A stretch of DNA of 64,000 bases, from the NCBI RefSeq assembly GCF_030238365.1, contig NZ_JASSOT010000064.1, positions 287,357 through 351,356 on the forward strand, written 5' to 3'. Both the position numbers and the translations under genes were made by a program. The DNA is from Lelliottia wanjuensis (GTDB lineage Bacteria; Pseudomonadota; Gammaproteobacteria; Enterobacterales; Enterobacteriaceae). This document shows positions 63,074 to 64,000 of the stretch, piece after piece; positions within the stretch are counted from its first letter, which is position 1; every line of letters begins with the position of its first letter. Below the pieces are notes generated by a model. It made no database searches. It had not been told where the DNA came from and saw only the letters and a list, made by a program, of their open reading frames with translations.

Positions 63074-63603
63074 GGAAACCCCCGCAATGCATTTTTGTAT
63101 TGTTTACGTATTACTGGTTCTGAAATATCACCATCAAGTGTAATTTCAGGATTTTTTTGGGTTTCAAGGCGATTCCATTCCGGATAGCCGAAATATTGCA
63201 GGATAAAATTATCTGCAATAATTTGTGCCTGTTGCTCCATGGGATACTCACTTAATAAACGGCCATCGAGCGTATAGCGATAGCTAACCATCCAACTCAC
63301 TAATCCCCGGCCTATAACGTTCATCCCTCTCGCCCGTTGCCATACGTGACTCATTTCGTGGATAAACAGATGCTGAAAATCATCTGTCGTCTGCGAAAAA
63401 TCATCTCGGTATTCATTCCGAAAATAAATTTCACCATTCGGAGTCATAGCCGTATGTTTATCCTGCAAATTAAAAGGCAGATAACTGTCCTTATGTATCT
63501 TTACTGTTGAATAATCAATCGTGAATAAAAAAACAGATTGTGCCAATTGTATTTCACCAGCAGTGAGTGGCCTGACGCCACCCTCCTTTAAGGTATCAGA
63601 CAT
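63067..63603 (-). CDS. putative zinc metallopeptidase effector (HExxH protein) next to vgrG
   Basis: Protein of 178 residues from the ATG at 63603 (GGAGG six bases before; a GTG one codon earlier is less likely). The core has IHEMSHVWQ, a HExxH zinc motif, followed by RGMNVIGRGLVSW, then a C-terminal segment EQQAQIIADNFILQYFG whose EQQA could give the third ligand. No signal peptide. Located between clpV and vgrG and translationally linked to a lipoprotein gene, it fits a T6SS effector/immunity pair; the target is unknown. Confidence 0.6.
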   Translation of the reverse strand: MSDTLKEGGVRPLTAGEIQLAQSVFLFTIDYSTVKIHKDSYLPFNLQDKHTAMTPNGEIYFRNEYRDDFSQTTDDFQHLFIHEMSHVWQRARGMNVIGRGLVSWMVSYRYTLDGRLLSEYPMEQQAQIIADNFILQYFGYPEWNRLETQKNPEITLDGDISEPVIRKQYKNALRGFPW

Positions 63604-63615
63604 CACAAACCTCCG

Positions 63616-64000
63616 TTAGCAATCATCAAACCCCAGCTCAATCCCCTCTTCCTCACTCCACCCCATCGTCAGCGAAGCCGGCTTCTGCTTCGCCGCCATA
63701 TGGCTCAGCAGCTGCTGGCTCAGCACCGGCAAAATCTGCTGATTCAGCAGGCTGTCGACGTTACGCGCCCCGGTATCCGGCAGCAGACAAGCAGAAGTAA
63801 GCGCATCGAACAAACTCGACTCGATATGCGTGGTCAGTCCATAGTGACGATGCAGACGCTTACTCACCTGACTGAGTTTCATCTCGACGATGGTGCGCAT
63901 CGCGGTCTCTGCCAGCGGACGATAGATCACCGTCTGGAAGCGGGCCAGCAGCGCGGGCTGGAAGTGATCGCGCAGGATCGGGCGCAGCAGCTCGTGCAGA
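63616..64000 (-). CDS. clpV: ClpV (TssH) C-terminal part, cut by the right window edge
   Basis: The open frame continues past the edge, reading HELLRPILRDHFQPALLARFQTVIYRPL, the D2-domain C-terminal segment of the T6SS AAA+ ATPase ClpV that disassembles contracted sheaths. It ends with SEEEGIELGFDDC. It lies 12 bp before the HExxH gene. The hcp, tssB, tssC, tssK and tssL genes are not in the window and probably lie beyond this edge. Confidence 0.92.
   Translation of the reverse strand, partial: LHELLRPILRDHFQPALLARFQTVIYRPLAETAMRTIVEMKLSQVSKRLHRHYGLTTHIESSLFDALTSACLLPDTGARNVDSLLNQQILPVLSQQLLSHMAAKQKPASLTMGWSEEEGIELGFDDC

Overview
The window is a chromosomal segment from an Enterobacteriaceae species, most likely Enterobacter or a close relative such as Lelliottia or Leclercia. 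The evidence is E. coli-like housekeeping proteins (HemB, AmpH, TauABCD, MmuPM), the block order ampH-yaiV-autotransporter-hemB-tau (as in E. coli, mirrored), many enterobacterial REP palindromes, and generally GC-rich coding sequence. No rRNA, tRNA, CRISPR array or insertion sequence was recognised.

Layout. 0-12.2 kb: edge of an isochorismatase-family hydrolase, ampH, a YaiV-type regulator, a large autotransporter, hemB, a bifunctional OlsF-like acyltransferase (probable ornithine-lipid synthase) and the taurine operon tauABCD. 12.3-21.5 kb: a chaperone-usher fimbrial operon (major pilin, minor pilins, usher, chaperone, MrpH-like tip adhesin) ending in a translationally coupled EAL phosphodiesterase. 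It is followed by a ToxR/CadC-like membrane regulator, a FidL-like protein and a LuxR-type regulator. 22.1-30.0 kb: a UhpABC-like sensory system placed head-to-tail with AfuABC, an ABC importer family for hexose phosphates. 30.1-32.5 kb: mmuPM (S-methylmethionine uptake and use) with a three-unit MetJ-like operator. 32.5-43.5 kb: a mixed stretch with an AI-2E-type permease, a roughly 550-bp non-coding element bounded by short inverted repeats, a GAF-GGDEF cyclase, a PD-(D/E)XK nuclease gene pair, a cysteine-rich secreted protein, a methyltransferase, a POT peptide transporter, and a LuxR-type regulator next to an orphan Wzi-like protein. 43.5-64 kb: a large part of a type VI secretion system (T6SS) cluster on the minus strand, from clpV (cut by the right edge) to vasL.

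The most distinctive region is the T6SS payload module. Downstream of a VgrG with an extended C-terminus, and overlapping its stop codon, lies a 674-residue protein combining LysM, a lysozyme-like transglycosylase domain and an M23 peptidase with visible catalytic residues. Two paralogous exported proteins that look like immunity factors follow, then PAAR. A second candidate effector/immunity pair (HExxH protein plus lipoprotein) sits between clpV and vgrG. Base composition turns AT-rich inside vgrG and returns to GC-rich inside tssM, which suggests that the effector module was exchanged by recombination in the conserved flanks.

Taken together the window is rich in cell-surface and competition functions (autotransporter, fimbriae, c-di-GMP enzymes, Wzi-like protein, T6SS) and scavenging functions (taurine, methylmethionine, hexose phosphates, peptides), as expected of a host- or plant-associated enterobacterium.
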